Below are positions 63,783 through 64,000 of a stretch of 64,000 nucleotides of DNA, one piece after another. Within the stretch, counting starts at the first letter, position 1, and every line of letters begins with the position of its first letter. The position numbers were made by a program, and so were the translations under genes. Source of the stretch: Flavobacteriales bacterium (GTDB taxonomy: Bacteria > Bacteroidota > Bacteroidia > Flavobacteriales_E > Vicingaceae); contig JACJZB010000002.1 of assembly GCA_020635815.1 (NCBI GenBank), positions 372,001 to 436,000 on the forward strand. The letters are read 5' to 3'. The notes beneath the pieces were generated by a model that saw only the letters and a list, made by a program, of their open reading frames with translations, did not search any database and was not told the DNA's origin.

Positions 63783-64000
63783 ATGAAGAGATTAGTAGCA
63801 TTAATATTGCTTATGCTTATTTATAGTGGGGAAGATTTATTTGCTCAAGATGCACGTTTTTCACAATTTAATTCAGCACCCATGCTGCTAAATCCTGGTT
63901 TAGCAGGGATGGGAAATGGATATAGTAGAGCTACGTTAAATTATCGATCTCAATGGACAGGAATTAAAAATTCATTTAAAACTACAGCAGTATCTGTTGA
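63783..64000 (+). CDS. PorP/SprF family type IX secretion membrane protein (N-terminal part)
   Basis: The gene runs off the window; 72 residues are visible. A signal peptide (MKRLVALILLMLIYSGEDLFAQ) is followed by DARFSQFNSAPMLLNPGLAG and ATLNYRSQWTGI, the characteristic N-terminus of PorP/SprF outer-membrane beta-barrel proteins. SprF is needed for surface delivery of SprB in Flavobacterium; members are usually encoded just downstream of a type B CTD protein, as here (3-base gap). Confidence 0.92.
   Translation, partial: MKRLVALILLMLIYSGEDLFAQDARFSQFNSAPMLLNPGLAGMGNGYSRATLNYRSQWTGIKNSFKTTAVSV

Overview
The window is chromosomal DNA of a member of the Bacteroidota, most likely a Flavobacteriales-type bacterium. 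The evidence is the strongly AT-rich sequence, the gliding and type IX secretion (T9SS) genes (gldA, gldH, porZ, a PorP/SprF gene, and several proteins with T9SS type A or type B C-terminal sorting domains), Bacteroidota-type -7 boxes (TAnnTTTG) with few Shine-Dalgarno sites, and a SAM-II riboswitch before metK. The genus cannot be fixed from sequence alone. No phage, transposase, CRISPR array or rRNA operon is visible; there is one tRNA gene (Arg, anticodon TCG).

Layout. 1-4023 (minus): a TPR sensor pair, then the rsgA-dtd-gamma carbonic anhydrase operon. 4128-6773 (plus): gldA behind a 7-bp tandem repeat, then a SAM-II riboswitch and metK. 6887-9240: an ExbB/hypothetical/ExbD/ExbD energy-transduction operon. 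9325-13433: DUF4271-hemD, then queA, a four-helix-bundle protein and ispD. 13419-15103 (minus): a lysine-rich coiled-coil protein and an amidohydrolase. 15176-22825: rlmN, polA and a LytS/LytR-type two-component system. 23066-24419: a lipoprotein plus secreted-protein pair. 24422-27829 (minus): asparaginase, a TatD nuclease and a GT-C-like membrane protein. 27971-29671: lysS.

29753-41156 is the most accessory part and is all on the minus strand: a GAF/HisKA_2 kinase, a stand-alone LytTR DNA-binding protein, three large paralogous T9SS surface proteins, and a membrane-anchored TPR-LuxR regulator. The three surface genes share protein modules and nearly identical upstream control elements, with one fixed spacing of 37 bp to the -7 box.

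41163-49042: a gap with palindromic repeat elements, then a minus-strand run ricT-gldH-PBP1A-scoA-[four-helix-bundle cassette]-scoB, and holB. The cassette is bounded by inverted arrays of 8-bp iterons and exactly fills the gap between the two CoA-transferase subunit genes. 49124-56129: pgk, two large GT-C-like membrane proteins and a family 9 glycosyltransferase, probably for surface polysaccharide or glycolipid synthesis. 56149-64000: tRNA-Arg, porZ-recO, and a giant type B T9SS adhesin followed by a PorP/SprF gene that runs off the window.

The common thread is cell-surface biology: secretion and anchoring of surface proteins (PorZ, SprF, CTD proteins), gliding (GldA, GldH), envelope synthesis and energisation (PBP1A, ExbBD, glycosyltransferases), and several sensor systems that may control them.
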